A stretch of DNA of 64,000 nt, from positions 124,001 to 188,000 of the forward strand of contig CALVXG010000001.1 in NCBI GenBank assembly GCA_944368925.1, read 5' to 3'. Source of the DNA: an uncultured Clostridia bacterium (GTDB taxonomy: Bacteria > Bacillota > Clostridia > Christensenellales > Borkfalkiaceae). How positions within the stretch are numbered: the stretch's first letter is position 1; the number at the start of each line of letters is the position of its first letter. The notes beneath the pieces were generated by a model. The model ran no database searches. It was not told where the DNA came from and was given only the letters and a program-made list of their open reading frames with translations. Positions 52,031 to 61,199 of this stretch are shown here, in pieces. The position numbers and the translations under genes were made by a program.

Positions 52031-54261
52031 TTACTGCGTACTCCGCACATACCATGTGCCGGACGAACTTGTATCCAGATAACAATTCGGCGCCACTATG
52101 CTCCGCTCCGAATAATTTCCGCCGATCGGTGAATTTTCGCCCGCACGGACGTACGTTCCGCCATAAAGACGCACATTGGTGCCGCTCGGCAAAACGTTGA
52201 AATACAACCCCGAACGGACAGAACCGCGGAACGTGCCGCCGCGGATCGTAAGCTGCGCATTCGCATTGCTATACCAGATCCCGTCGTACGACCCCGAAGC
52301 TCCCGTACTGTAAAACTCTCCTCCCGTAATCTCAATTTTTACGGTCGCGCTCCTGTTTTCCACAGCAATGCCGCAGGCATTTCCCGATACCACGATGTCA
52401 CTGCCCGCACCGTTTTCTCCGCCGTACGGCGCAAACAGAATGTCCGCATAATCAAACAGACTGAATCCCGCCTGCCCGCCGACCGAGAAAGTTCCGCCGT
52501 ATATATTTGCGTCCGCCATTGCGCCCGTCTCCAGATTTCCCATGACAAACGCACCGCTTCCCGCACCGTCTTTCAGCCCGAACGTGCCTCCGTATATGTT
52601 CGCCGTCCCGCCGTACATCTTGAAACTGTACGACGCCGCAGGCCCCGCAACATTGCCTCCGTCTGACAAATAGTTGTCTTTTCCGACATACGTACCCCCG
52701 AAAACGTTGACAACACCGCTCTTGACAAGGATCCCTTCTCCTTGCTGCGAACTGTAATTTCCGCCGTTTAACGTAAGGTTTCCGCCGTTCACTTCTACCG
52801 CGTGTCCGCCTGTTTTGCTCTGTTTGTAAGACCAGTTGCTCGCAGCCCCCGCGATCGGTATATATACGTTCCAGCCTTCGCGCAATTCGTTTCCCGTCGC
52901 GCTGATCGTAAGCAAATCGGAACCGCGCTCGCCCAGCGTAACGCTGTCCGTCTCTCCCGACACGCTGACGTAGACTCCCCCACCCACGGAATTGCGGATC
53001 GTGCCGCGCAATATGCTGACGTTCGCCGCCGCACGGTCGATCGATTTCACGCGCACGGCATAACTTTTTACGACAAATTCCCTGTACAGAGAATCCCCGT
53101 TGTAACCGTTGTACTGGCCTTCGTTTTCCGCTCCCGCATGCGTCACGTCAAATTCCCCTTCGGCGATCAGCGATCCGCCTTCCACGAATACGCCGTCATA
53201 GGAATACGGCCCACTGCCCCCTCCCCAACGGCAATTCGCATCGATTTTGCTGACGATCTCCACCTTTGACCCTGCACCGAAATTCAGGTTTCCGCCGTTG
53301 ACGTAAATCGCCGTCCCGCGCGTCGCGTTCAAGGTCAGCGTCTGTCCGACCGTCACGTTGCCGCCCTGCGCCGTAATGCCGAGACTGTCCGTATTGATCG
53401 CGGCCGTCCCCAGCGAAATGTTCCCGTGCTGGGTACTCAGCGCCGTGACCGAAAGGTCTTTGACACTCTCTCCCGTAATGACGTCGACGTCGAGAGCCGT
53501 CGCCTGGATGCTGTTTCCCTGCTGCTCGGAAGCCGCGTCTTTTACCGCCATGACTCCGCTTGCAGACGACCCGAACAGCGCCACATAGGCACTTTCCAGC
53601 TCGATCGTGCCGTCGGACGCGTAGATCCCGTAGCTCTCCGCAGCGCGGCTCGCCGAAACGAGCAATTCCTTTCCCACGCCCGCCACATATTCGGCGTTGG
53701 GCCTGGGGAACATAATCCAGCCGTCCTTCAAACCGCCCGCCGCACGGAAGACGCCCCGCTCACATATTCGGACTTTCGCGGCCCGCTCTCGAAGACGCCG
53801 CCCGAAACGGTCAGCGTTCCGCCGCTGACCTGCAATACGCTGCCCACGGGATTGTAAAACGCGCCCGTCTTCTCTTTGGAAGAATCTAAGATCGTGAGAC
53901 GGATCCCGTTCTGCACGTTCAGAACGGGATCGCGGTTGTTGCGGATGATCTTGTGTCCGTTCAGATTCAAGATAAGATCCGTCCCCACGTCCGTCACGCC
54001 CGCCGTTACGATGATCTCCTCTTGCGCGCTGTCTGAAATAATTATATTCGAATACCCGTTTTCGATGGCGCCGATGAATTCGTTCATGTCCGTAACTTCA
54101 ATCTGATCGGCGACTACGTATTCGATATCGCTCCCATAATTTTGATTTTGAGAGGAAACTTCTTCACGAAACCGCCCGTACGTGAGCGCAAAGCTCATCA
54201 ACGTTACGATCAGAATACTCAAAACCGAACCAAAGAGGATCGTCCATGTTCTGCTTTTCAT
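52031..54261 (-). pseudogene. secreted beta-helix protein, frameshifted
   Basis: Intended product about 743 residues. The 5' frame (54261-53728) has MKSRTWTILFGS, a hydrophobic segment ending in LTYGRF, a short coil and then right-handed beta-helix rungs (IIVTAGVTDVGTDLILNLNG, SGGTLTVSGGVFESG). It then hits a stop at 53728. The second frame (53731-52031) continues the rungs without any signal (LKDGWIMFP, and dozens of GGTF/GGNLTLNGG coils to TWYVRSTQ). Adding one G to the G4 run at 53754-53757 would join them and give EYVSGGVFRAAGG, matching the rung before. So one gene is split by a one-base deletion. AAAGGAGGAG precedes the start. Function: adhesin- or fibre-like surface protein, likely a SipW substrate. 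Confidence 0.75.
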
Positions 54262-54274
54262 CCGACTCCTCCTT

Positions 54275-55633
54275 TCAGCTCTCGGACGCCTGAACAAAAA
54301 TCACGTTCAGACGCGTCAGATACCCCTTGCTGAGCACCTGCCCGATCGCATAATCTTTTTCCGCATTGCCGTGTTCGGCATAATACGGGTTGTCCGTTAT
54401 CCCCGCAAAGGAGATAAACCCGCTCTTCCCCTCGTTGGAACATTTTCCGAAAAGGCCGTGCACATCCGTAATCGACTCGTAATTCACCGTCGCCGCCGCA
54501 CCGCTTTCCTCATAAAAATCCGCTACGGGATGCACCAGCGACGGCGCGCCTTCCGTAAGCGGCGCAATATGGTAATAGGACAGAATATCCCCTTCTTCCG
54601 CAAACATTTTTTGGATACGTATGGTCGTTTTTTGACCGGAATCCACCAGCCGCCCGTCTGCGCCTTCCTCAAATACGCTTGCGTCACGGTCAAAATGATA
54701 CCCCGTGACCGTCGCTCCGTTCAGGCTCTTCTGCGTCAGAAATTCGTCCGTCCATTCCACCGAATACTCTTCGCCCGTGCTCCTCTCGATCACCGTCAGA
54801 AACAGCACGAACGTGCGCTCCTGCGCGCTCCCGTCCGCTTTCAAAAGCAGATCGGGCAAGGATATGTCCAACGTATAAAAAGGGATCTCTTTCTCGCAAT
54901 CCAGGAAAAACTGCGAAGCCGATTTGCTCTCGTCCTCCGCGTCGCTCCGATAAAAACCGACACTGTAACTCGCCCGCGAAAGCGCCGCCGTCAAAGTGAT
55001 CTCGCTCTTCCTCTGCGCACTGTATGCGCGGATCGTCCCGCTGTGATCCGCTTCCGTGCCTTCAAACCCGCCGCTCATCGTCAGAATTTCACGCAGCGGC
55101 ACTCCGTTATCCGTGCGCGCATCGTAATTTTCAAATTCCGATGTGTGCAGATCTTCTCCCTGCCACTTTGCAAACGCGCCGCCCTGATAGATCAGGTCTT
55201 TCAGTACGTACTACGGCGTCTTCGTGATATACTCCCCCGCCGCGTTCGCTTCCGCTACCTGCACCGCAAGATTCTTCACAAATTCCGCAGGCGCGTACAG
55301 CCGCAGCGTGCTCTGCAGGTCAATGTCCGATATGCGGTCGGGCGCTCCGTCCTCCGTGCGCGTATGGTTGCGTACCGTGAACCGCACCGTCCGTGCCGTG
55401 TTCATCGCCACTTGCGCCCCGCCAAGATTCAGCCAGTAGTCCGCATTCGAAAACGTCAGCGCCGACATGTCCCCTATCTCGTACGATACCGCAAAACGGC
55501 TGAGCATCGCGTCCGTATTCCCGCTCGTAAAACTGACATACCTCGAAAAGGTGACCCCTGTAAACAGAATGCTCACCGCAAGAAGATAACATAAATATCG
55601 TATGATCGGTATTTTTTTCTTTCTTTCATTCAT
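54275..55633 (-). pseudogene. TasA/camelysin-like secreted protein with an in-frame amber codon
   Basis: Continuous frame of 453 codons broken only by TAG at 55213-55211, after ITKTP. N-terminus MNERKKKIPIIRYL, a hydrophobic segment and VTFSRYVS, the same Thr-Phe-x-Arg-Tyr pattern as the TasA-like gene upstream, then a beta-rich domain (RFAVSYEIGDMSALTF). After the stop the frame continues YVLKDLIYQGGAF and a second beta-rich half to VQASES. Start overlaps the sipW stop by eight bases (GAGGAAG upstream). Either a pseudogene or a case of stop read-through. No homologue of known function recognised. Confidence 0.7.
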
Positions 55634-56153
55634 TTTTCCGCTTCCTCAATCCGTCCGTTACTATGTCCGCCAGGATCCAAAGAACAGCCGCCCCTCCCAC
55701 GACACTCAACATCCCGAGAGGACTTTGCAAAAACGTCACCGCTTTCCCGAAACGGGGAATCACAGCCACCACTTTCCCCACGATCGCGCTCGCAGGCACG
55801 CTGAAATCGTCCGCCGCATTGTTTGCGTCCCCTTTCGTCGCATACCCGCTCTCCGACACCAGTATGATGCGGTGCGTAATGTATGTGCCGCTCTCCCGAT
55901 CGTAAAACGTTATCACCTCTCCGACAGAATACGAACTCTGCTCTTTCGTCACTATAAAATCTCCGATACAGATCTCGTCCGCCATACTCCCCGAAACAAC
56001 GACCGCAAATGAATAGCCGAATATCTTCGGCATTCCGTCGCCGTACAGCCAGCGTGCAATCAGTATATAAGCATTGTAAACGAGCAGGATCCCTGCAACG
56101 GTCAGCAGTACCGCCCGCAATGCGATCTTGAATCCTTTATATACCTTACCCAT
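55626..56153 (-). CDS. sipW: SipW-type (ER-like) signal peptidase I
   Basis: Signal peptidase of the Ser/His type used by Bacillus for TasA-like proteins (175 residues). Membrane helix at 11-33 and another near the C-terminus. Catalytic Ser56 in VSGSMADE, and His94 in YITHRI in place of the usual Lys, the mark of ER-type/SipW enzymes; TKGDANN follows. The frame opens at 56261, inside the preceding gene, so the ATG at 56153, just after that gene's stop, is preferred. Immediately followed by the TasA/camelysin-like gene, implying it matures the products of this cluster. Confidence 0.9.
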   Translation of the reverse strand: MGKVYKGFKIALRAVLLTVAGILLVYNAYILIARWLYGDGMPKIFGYSFAVVVSGSMADEICIGDFIVTKEQSSYSVGEVITFYDRESGTYITHRIILVSESGYATKGDANNAADDFSVPASAIVGKVVAVIPRFGKAVTFLQSPLGMLSVVGGAAVLWILADIVTDGLRKRKNE

Positions 56154-56155
56154 AT

Positions 56156-57548
56156 TTAAGCCCGCTCGCCGATCTGCGCCGTAAGTGAAATCCCCAGAGT
56201 ATAGATCGCAGAGTTTTCCCCCGCCTGCGTATCCGCCTCGTCGTTGTCGCGCCAATACCACTCCAACTCGAATATCGTCGCCGAATGCGGTTCGATCGTC
56301 AATTCTCCGATCCCCAATTCCTCCGGCGTTACGTATTCGCCTACCCCCGAAATATACGCCCCGTCCCGCTTGAGACGGTAAACCACTTCGATCCCGTATT
56401 CGTTCGTCTGCGTAAACGCCAACGCATACAACAACGCATTCGCGTTCCGGTTCTCAAACGAAAACCTGTAACTCCCCCGCATACCGGGCGCGATCTTGCT
56501 GTCCCCGAATCTCTCGTTCAGAAAAACGGGCAAATTCTCGCTGTCTTCCCAGTTTTCTCCGTCTTCCGTCGCAATAAACAGTACGGGCGCATAATCGGCT
56601 TCCGACCTTCTCAGAAAATACGCCGTCAAAAACAGCGTCAGCAATGTGAGCAGCACCAAAAACAAAACGAGAAACAGCACCCACGCGCGATTGCCCCGCC
56701 GTATCGTCGCAACATATTTGTTGTCGAGCGAGAGCACGTTGTCGTTTTTATCCACGTATCCCGTACGCGTTTCCCCCGCGTACACAAATACATTCGTATC
56801 TTCTTTTTTGAAGACGCCCTGCTCTTGTTCTTCCTCGTCCAGCCAAACGCTGTTACGGATCTTTCCGACTTCCTCCCCCTGCTTGTTCACAAGCTTTGCC
56901 CTGACGGGAAGACGGACGTCGATCGCCTCCAAATCTTCCGCTGCCGCCGCTTCTTCCGCAACGGCCGCAGGGGGCATCTCCGAAACTGCCGCAAAAGGAA
57001 TTTCCAAAACTGCCGCAGGAGGTATCTCCGAAACAGGCTGCGATTCCTTCCTGCGCTTCGGCTTTTTGAATATGTTCGCCTGGTCTCTGACTACATACCC
57101 CTCGTCCCGCACAAGCCTGCTCTGACTGCATACTTCGCCGATCAGCTCTTCCGCATACTTTACCTGTCTGTCCGAAGACAGCTTTATCATAAAAGGAAAT
57201 TTTGCATAACGCGCCACTTCCGTATAATCTCTGTGATGATATTTTTCCGCATTGTACAAAGAAGGATCCAACGCAAGAAACAGCCGCAAATATCCTCCTA
57301 CAAGGCATACTTTTCCCAAATACTTTCCTGCCCGCACGGAATGTCTCCCCGCTCCTTGCAATGCGCGTCGTTACAAATTTCGGCTTACGTTCTGCGCTTT
57401 TGTACGCCAAAAATGCATTTTTGACCGCGTCGTAACGCCTGCCCGCCGTATAACCTGCTTCCCCCATCCGCTCGGCAAACGAACGATCGGAGCGCGCCGC
57501 CGCGACCTGCGTCAACTTGGTTTTCCTTTCTTCGTTTTCCGTCATCAT
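56156..57548 (-). pseudogene. membrane protein with a camelysin-like extracellular domain, frameshifted
   Basis: The 5' frame (57548 onward) reads MTENEERKTKLTQ, a segment YDAVKNAFLAYKSAERK and ETFRAGRKV. The other frame then continues GKVCLVGGYLRLFLALDP and KYHHRDYTEVARYAKFPFMIKLSSDR, the known continuation of a clostridial domain, ending at 56156. Dropping one T from the TTT run at 57318-57320 would join them. The remainder has a Pro/Ala linker, a KLVNKQGEEVGKIRN domain, a membrane helix (AWVLFLVLFLVLLTLL) and an extracytoplasmic beta domain with PGMRGSYRFSFENR, like TasA/camelysin. Upstream of sipW. Confidence 0.7.
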
Positions 57549-57619
57549 ACAAATCCCGCCTTTTTAGCTCTTTTCTCTTTGCCCTATTTTTTCCCTTCAT
57601 TCATTCCTGCACGCCCGTG

Positions 57620-57675
57620 CACAAAAAAACGTTTTGCCGCGCCCTGCTCCCACACCGCAGAGGGCACGGCAAAAA
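57620..57675 (-). terminator. terminator of the TasA-like gene
   Basis: Minus strand TTTTGCCGTGCCCT/AGGGCGCGGCAAAA stem followed by CGTTTTTTTG; separates the TasA-like gene from the rest of the cluster. Confidence 0.85.
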
Positions 57676-57683
57676 ACATTGTT

Positions 57684-58307
57684 TTAGTTCTGTCCTGCGG
57701 GAAGTTCACTGTTCTGTACCGCCGTATACGACAGGTTATACGATACTCCCGTAACGTTCTGCCCGACCCAGGTGTCGCGCGCGTCCGCATCTGTGCCCGT
57801 TTTGTCGGTGTCGCTCGTCCACGTCACTTGCACATACACATAGAGCGTGCCGCCCTCCTGCGCCGTACCGTCAGCCGCTGCAGTCAATTCAACGGTGGTT
57901 CCGCTTGTAAAGGGCGTAGCGCTGTCTGCATCTTCCGTTGTGTTCGTATAGATCTTGATGTCAAAAAGCCCTTTAATCTCTTCCTCGGTATAAGTGCCCC
58001 AATTAGCCGCCGTCTTGGTCAGTGCTTCGCCGTCCGCCACGAGCGTGACAAGCGCGCTTACGTCGCTTTTGTTGACGATGGTCGCGGCAAGCATTTTTTC
58101 GGTCGAATGCGTGCGAGCCGTCGAGACATATTCATCTTTCGAAGGGGACAACTTATCGAAGTTGACATTAATCGCACCTTCGGCAGGCCCGTCAATTTCC
58201 CACTTGGCGACAGTGAGAGTCGCCGTTCCGCTTCCTCCGCTCGTATAACGCGCAAACGTGCTGCCCAGGAAGCAGCAGCTGATCAACGTCAAAAGTACGA
58301 CCAGCAA
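57684..58307 (-). CDS. TasA/camelysin-like secreted protein, 5' end truncated or rearranged
   Basis: About 207 residues. Signal-like segment LLVVLLTLISCCFLGSTFARYTSG followed by TLTVAKWEIDG, the pattern of SipW-processed, TasA-like fibre subunits, then a beta-rich domain with IVNKSDVSALVTLVADGE and YVYVQVTW. No ATG with ribosome-binding site exists: the frame runs upstream only to a stop (TAG at 58327-58325) through RPRPESKLF. TTG at 58307 is a formal start, but the basic n-region expected before SKLF is missing and the adjacent DNA is the 3' end of a histidine kinase gene on the other strand. Confidence 0.75.
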   Translation of the reverse strand: MLVVLLTLISCCFLGSTFARYTSGGSGTATLTVAKWEIDGPAEGAINVNFDKLSPSKDEYVSTARTHSTEKMLAATIVNKSDVSALVTLVADGEALTKTAANWGTYTEEEIKGLFDIKIYTNTTEDADSATPFTSGTTVELTAAADGTAQEGGTLYVYVQVTWTSDTDKTGTDADARDTWVGQNVTGVSYNLSYTAVQNSELPAGQN

Positions 58308-58318
58308 AAATAATTTCG

Positions 58319-58437
58319 ATTCCGGTCTAGGCCTCTATCTCTCCAAAAGCCATATGCATTCCATGAACGGCGACCTCACCTACCGCCAGGAAAACGGTTT
58401 GCTCACCTTTATCGTCTCCCTGCCGCTTTCTTATTAA
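58319..58437 (+). pseudogene. 3' fragment of a sensor histidine kinase
   Basis: The plus strand encodes SGLGLYLSKSHMHSMNG and continues to LLTFIVSLPLSY and a stop at 58437, the G2 box and end of a HATPase_c domain. No kinase sequence exists upstream: the TasA-like gene begins on the opposite strand within a few bases. The fragment has no start and is followed by its own hairpin at 58523-58567. Confidence 0.7.
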
Positions 58438-58522
58438 TTTAAACCGCGCCGTGTTCTTATCATTCCGACGTCTTTCCGATCTTTCGGCTTTTGTCGCCGC
58501 AAAAAAATTCCGTTAAAAAGTA

Positions 58523-58567
58523 AAACCCGCCGCAGGTAGCAAATTAATTGCTGCCTGCGGCGGGTTT
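58523..58567 (+). terminator. terminator of the lost histidine kinase gene
   Basis: 20-bp stem AAACCCGCCGCAGGTAGCAA/TTGCTGCCTGCGGCGGGTTT with one mismatch, about 90 bases past the kinase stop codon. Confidence 0.65.
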
Positions 58568-58580
58568 GCATAGCACAAAA

Positions 58581-58637
58581 AGCGAATGCGGAGCGGAAGC
58601 GAAGCGGAAGCGAAGCGAATGCGAAACGCAGGAGGAG
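58581..58637 (+). repeat. purine-rich GCGAAGCGGAA-type repeat
   Basis: AGCGAATGCGGAGCGGAAGC followed by GAAGCGGAAGCGAAGCG units. The motif GCGAATGCGGAGCG also occurs several times in the tract at 24362-24595. Confidence 0.7.
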
Positions 58638-58677
58638 CGACACAGACGCGGCGGGCATGCCTTAAAATATACAAAAT

Positions 58678-58716
58678 AAAACGGCGGGTTGCGCATTTTG
58701 CGCAGCCCGCCGTTTT
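58678..58716 (-). terminator. terminator of the HAD phosphatase gene
   Basis: AAAACGGCGGG/CCCGCCGTTTT stem with an inner GCGCA/TGCGC stem; minus-strand tail TTTTATTTTG. It overlaps the stop region of the gene at 58718. Confidence 0.85.
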
Positions 58717-58717
58717 A

Positions 58718-59371
58718 TTAAAGACTCAGAAGTATTTCTTTTAATTCATCAAAGGTGGAAGCAAAACGCTCCGCTCCCGCTGCCAAAAGCTGCTCTTTTG
58801 TGCGGTAGCCCCATAAAACACTCACGCTTTGCATGCCCGCATTGTGCGCGGTCTGTACATCCGTATCGCCGTCCCCGACAAATACCGCTTCCCTTTCCGT
58901 CACGCCGAGCTCGCCGAGCACCATGCGCGTACTCGTCGGATCGGGTTTGACGGGGATCCCGTCGCGGTTTCCGAAAATTACGTCAAACGAAAAATCTTTC
59001 AAAAGCGTACGTCCCAATACGTCCGCCGCCTGCTGCGATTTGTTCGTAACGACGGCAGTTTTGATTCCTGCTCCTTTCAGCGCGTCCATGCACTCTTTTT
59101 CCCGCGGGAACAGCTTCGTGTGCTCGTTTTTGCATTGAAAAAGAATCGGACAATACACGTTCCGATAAAAATATTCCGCCTGCGCGCGCTTGTCTTCGGG
59201 CAATGCGAGTTCCGCGTACCGTAAACCGCCGTGACCCACAAACATCCGCGTCTGCTCCGTCGTGATCTTCGGACAGCCGTATTCCTCCAGCGCCGCATTC
59301 ATGCACGCGTTCAGATCGGCCAACGTGTTCAATATAGTTCCGTCCAAATCGAAAATGACCGCTTTTATCAT
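58718..59371 (-). CDS. HAD-superfamily phosphatase (phosphoglycolate phosphatase-like)
   Basis: 217-residue HAD hydrolase: motif I FDLDGTILNT at 7-16, motif II VVTNKS near 108-113, motif III Lys in GIPVKPDP and motif IV GDGDTDV near 170. Similar to Gph, PgmB-like and pyrophosphatase PpaX proteins. It ends 20 bases before argS on the same strand but in its own terminator-bound unit. Paralogue of the HAD gene at 6311-6961; substrate unknown. Confidence 0.88.
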   Translation of the reverse strand: MIKAVIFDLDGTILNTLADLNACMNAALEEYGCPKITTEQTRMFVGHGGLRYAELALPEDKRAQAEYFYRNVYCPILFQCKNEHTKLFPREKECMDALKGAGIKTAVVTNKSQQAADVLGRTLLKDFSFDVIFGNRDGIPVKPDPTSTRMVLGELGVTEREAVFVGDGDTDVQTAHNAGMQSVSVLWGYRTKEQLLAAGAERFASTFDELKEILLSL

Positions 59372-59391
59372 ATGCTCGCCCGTCTTTCCCT

Positions 59392-61074
59392 TTACATTTT
59401 TTCCGGTACGCCGATCCCCAACAATCCCAACGCGTTTTTCAACGCGATCAGCGTCGCTTCCGTCAGCGCCAGCCGAAATTCGCGCGTTTCCTTTTCCGCA
59501 TTCAGGATCGAACAGTCAAAATAGAATTTATTGTATACCTGCGCCAAATCCACCGCATACCGCGCCACATAACAGGGTTCGTACTTTTCCAGCGCCTCAT
59601 GCAAGACATTCGGAAAATCTGCAAGTTTCTTGACAAGCTCGAATTCCTGCGGGCAGATCTCCCCCGCTTTCCATTCCGATGCCCTTCCGCCTTTTTCCAG
59701 AACGCTGTTCGCGCGCGCACAGGTGTACTGTACATAGCAGGAAGTCTCGCCCTCGAAATTCAATACCTTGTCGTACGAGAATGTAATGTCCTTGATCTTG
59801 TTGTTATACAACGCTCCGAAGATCACGGCACCTACGCCCACCGTCTTTGCGATCTGCTCTTTGTTCTCCAGCGTCGGGTTCTTTTCCGTGATGATCGAAA
59901 GCGCTTTTTGCACGCATTTTTGTATGACGTCTTCCAAATATACGACTTTTCCTTTCCTGGTCGACATTGAACCGTCTTCCAAAGACACCATGCCGTACGC
60001 GACGTGCACGAGGTCTTTTGCCCACTCTTTGCCCATCAGCTCCAATACCTTGAAAAACTGCTTGAAATGCAGATTCTGCTGGTATGCGACGACATACAGG
60101 CACTTGTAGAAATCATACGTCTTTTTGCGGTAGATCGCCGCCGCTATGTCGCGCGTGGCGTACAGCGACGCGCCGTCCGAACGCAAAATGATGCAGGGCG
60201 GCATCCCGTACGCTTCCAAATCTACGATCTGCGCACCTTCGCTCTCTTTTAAAAGGCCCTTCTCCCGCAATTCGTCGATGACGGGCTGCATCTTGTCGTT
60301 GTAAAAACTCTCGCCCGCCCAACTGTCAAAATGCACGTCCAGCATCTCATAGATCCTGCCGACATCTTTCAGCGTCAGCTCCTTGAACCAGTTGAAAAGC
60401 GCCACGCTCTCCTCGTCCTTTTCCTCGATCTTCTTGAAAAAGGCGCGCGCCTCGTCGTTCAGCGACGGGTCTTTCTCCGCCTCTTCGTGGAACCGCACGT
60501 AAAGCGCGTTCAACGCGCGGAGTCCGCCCTTTTCTATGTCTTCCCGCTTTCCCCAGCGCTTGTACGCCGAAATCAGCTTGCCGAATTGCGTGCCGTAATC
60601 TCCCAAATGGTTGATCCCGACCGGCTTGTAACCCAGAAATTTGTGAAGTTTATACAGCGAGCTTCCCAAAACCGTCGTCGACAAATGCCCGATATGAAAC
60701 GGCTTGGCTATGTTCACCGACGAATAGTCGATGCACACCGTTCTGCCCTGCCCTTCGTCCGACGAACCGTATTTCTCCCGCTCCGCAAAAATGCGGCCCA
60801 GCGTCTGCTCCGCCCATACGGCACGGTTGATCTTGAAATTCACATACCCGTTCACCGCACTCACCTGCGATACGATGTCGTCTTTTTTATAATTGTCCGC
60901 AATCTCCTGCGCGATCAGCGCGGGCGCCTTCCGCATCGTCTTTGCAAGCCGAAAACAAGGCAGCGCAAAATCGCCCATCTCCGTGTTCGGAGGCAGCGCC
61001 AGCATCGAATAAATCTCGTCTTCACTCAGTTCGCCCGCCTGTATGTGCGCGGCAATGTGTCTTTTAAAATCCAT
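59392..61074 (-). CDS. argS: arginyl-tRNA synthetase
   Basis: Class I aminoacyl-tRNA synthetase for arginine (560 residues, normal length). N-terminal Add-1 domain, then the HIGH-type motif KPFHIGHLST near 116-125, DYGTQFGK and the KMSKS-like MSTRKGKVV near 372. The C-terminal DALR anticodon domain (NVLHEALEKYEPCYVARYAVDLAQVYNKFY) is complete. Upstream leader of about 100 bases shows no T-box signature. Confidence 0.97.
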   Translation of the reverse strand: MDFKRHIAAHIQAGELSEDEIYSMLALPPNTEMGDFALPCFRLAKTMRKAPALIAQEIADNYKKDDIVSQVSAVNGYVNFKINRAVWAEQTLGRIFAEREKYGSSDEGQGRTVCIDYSSVNIAKPFHIGHLSTTVLGSSLYKLHKFLGYKPVGINHLGDYGTQFGKLISAYKRWGKREDIEKGGLRALNALYVRFHEEAEKDPSLNDEARAFFKKIEEKDEESVALFNWFKELTLKDVGRIYEMLDVHFDSWAGESFYNDKMQPVIDELREKGLLKESEGAQIVDLEAYGMPPCIILRSDGASLYATRDIAAAIYRKKTYDFYKCLYVVAYQQNLHFKQFFKVLELMGKEWAKDLVHVAYGMVSLEDGSMSTRKGKVVYLEDVIQKCVQKALSIITEKNPTLENKEQIAKTVGVGAVIFGALYNNKIKDITFSYDKVLNFEGETSCYVQYTCARANSVLEKGGRASEWKAGEICPQEFELVKKLADFPNVLHEALEKYEPCYVARYAVDLAQVYNKFYFDCSILNAEKETREFRLALTEATLIALKNALGLLGIGVPEKM

Positions 61075-61162
61075 AACAACCTCTTATTGCGTTCGTTCCC
61101 TACAAGTTTATCATAAATTCCGCTTTTTGACAACTTTTTCGCCTTTTGCCCCGCCTTTTATT

Positions 61163-61190
61163 TTGATTATTTTGCGTTTTGTATTATAAT
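61163..61190 (+). promoter_or_regulatory. promoter of ychF and its leader ORF
   Basis: TTGATT (61163-61168), 16 bases, TATAAT (61185-61190), then AGGAG directly ahead of the small ORF start at 61200. Confidence 0.65.
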
Positions 61191-61199
61191 AGGAGAAGT

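Larger units (their letters stand above)
58438..58677. other. short gene-free stretch with repeat tract
   Basis: Holds the hairpin at 58523-58567 and a purine-rich repeat at 58581-58637. No gene supported. Confidence 0.6.

Noticed and set aside
52031-58437. Prophage or transposon as the source of the broken genes
   Set aside because: No integrase, transposase, terminal repeats or phage structural genes are seen; the lesions are single-base changes and one junction.
61075-61160. T-box leader upstream of argS
   Set aside because: The interval is about 100 bases, too short, and the T-box AGGGTGGNACCGCG sequence is absent.
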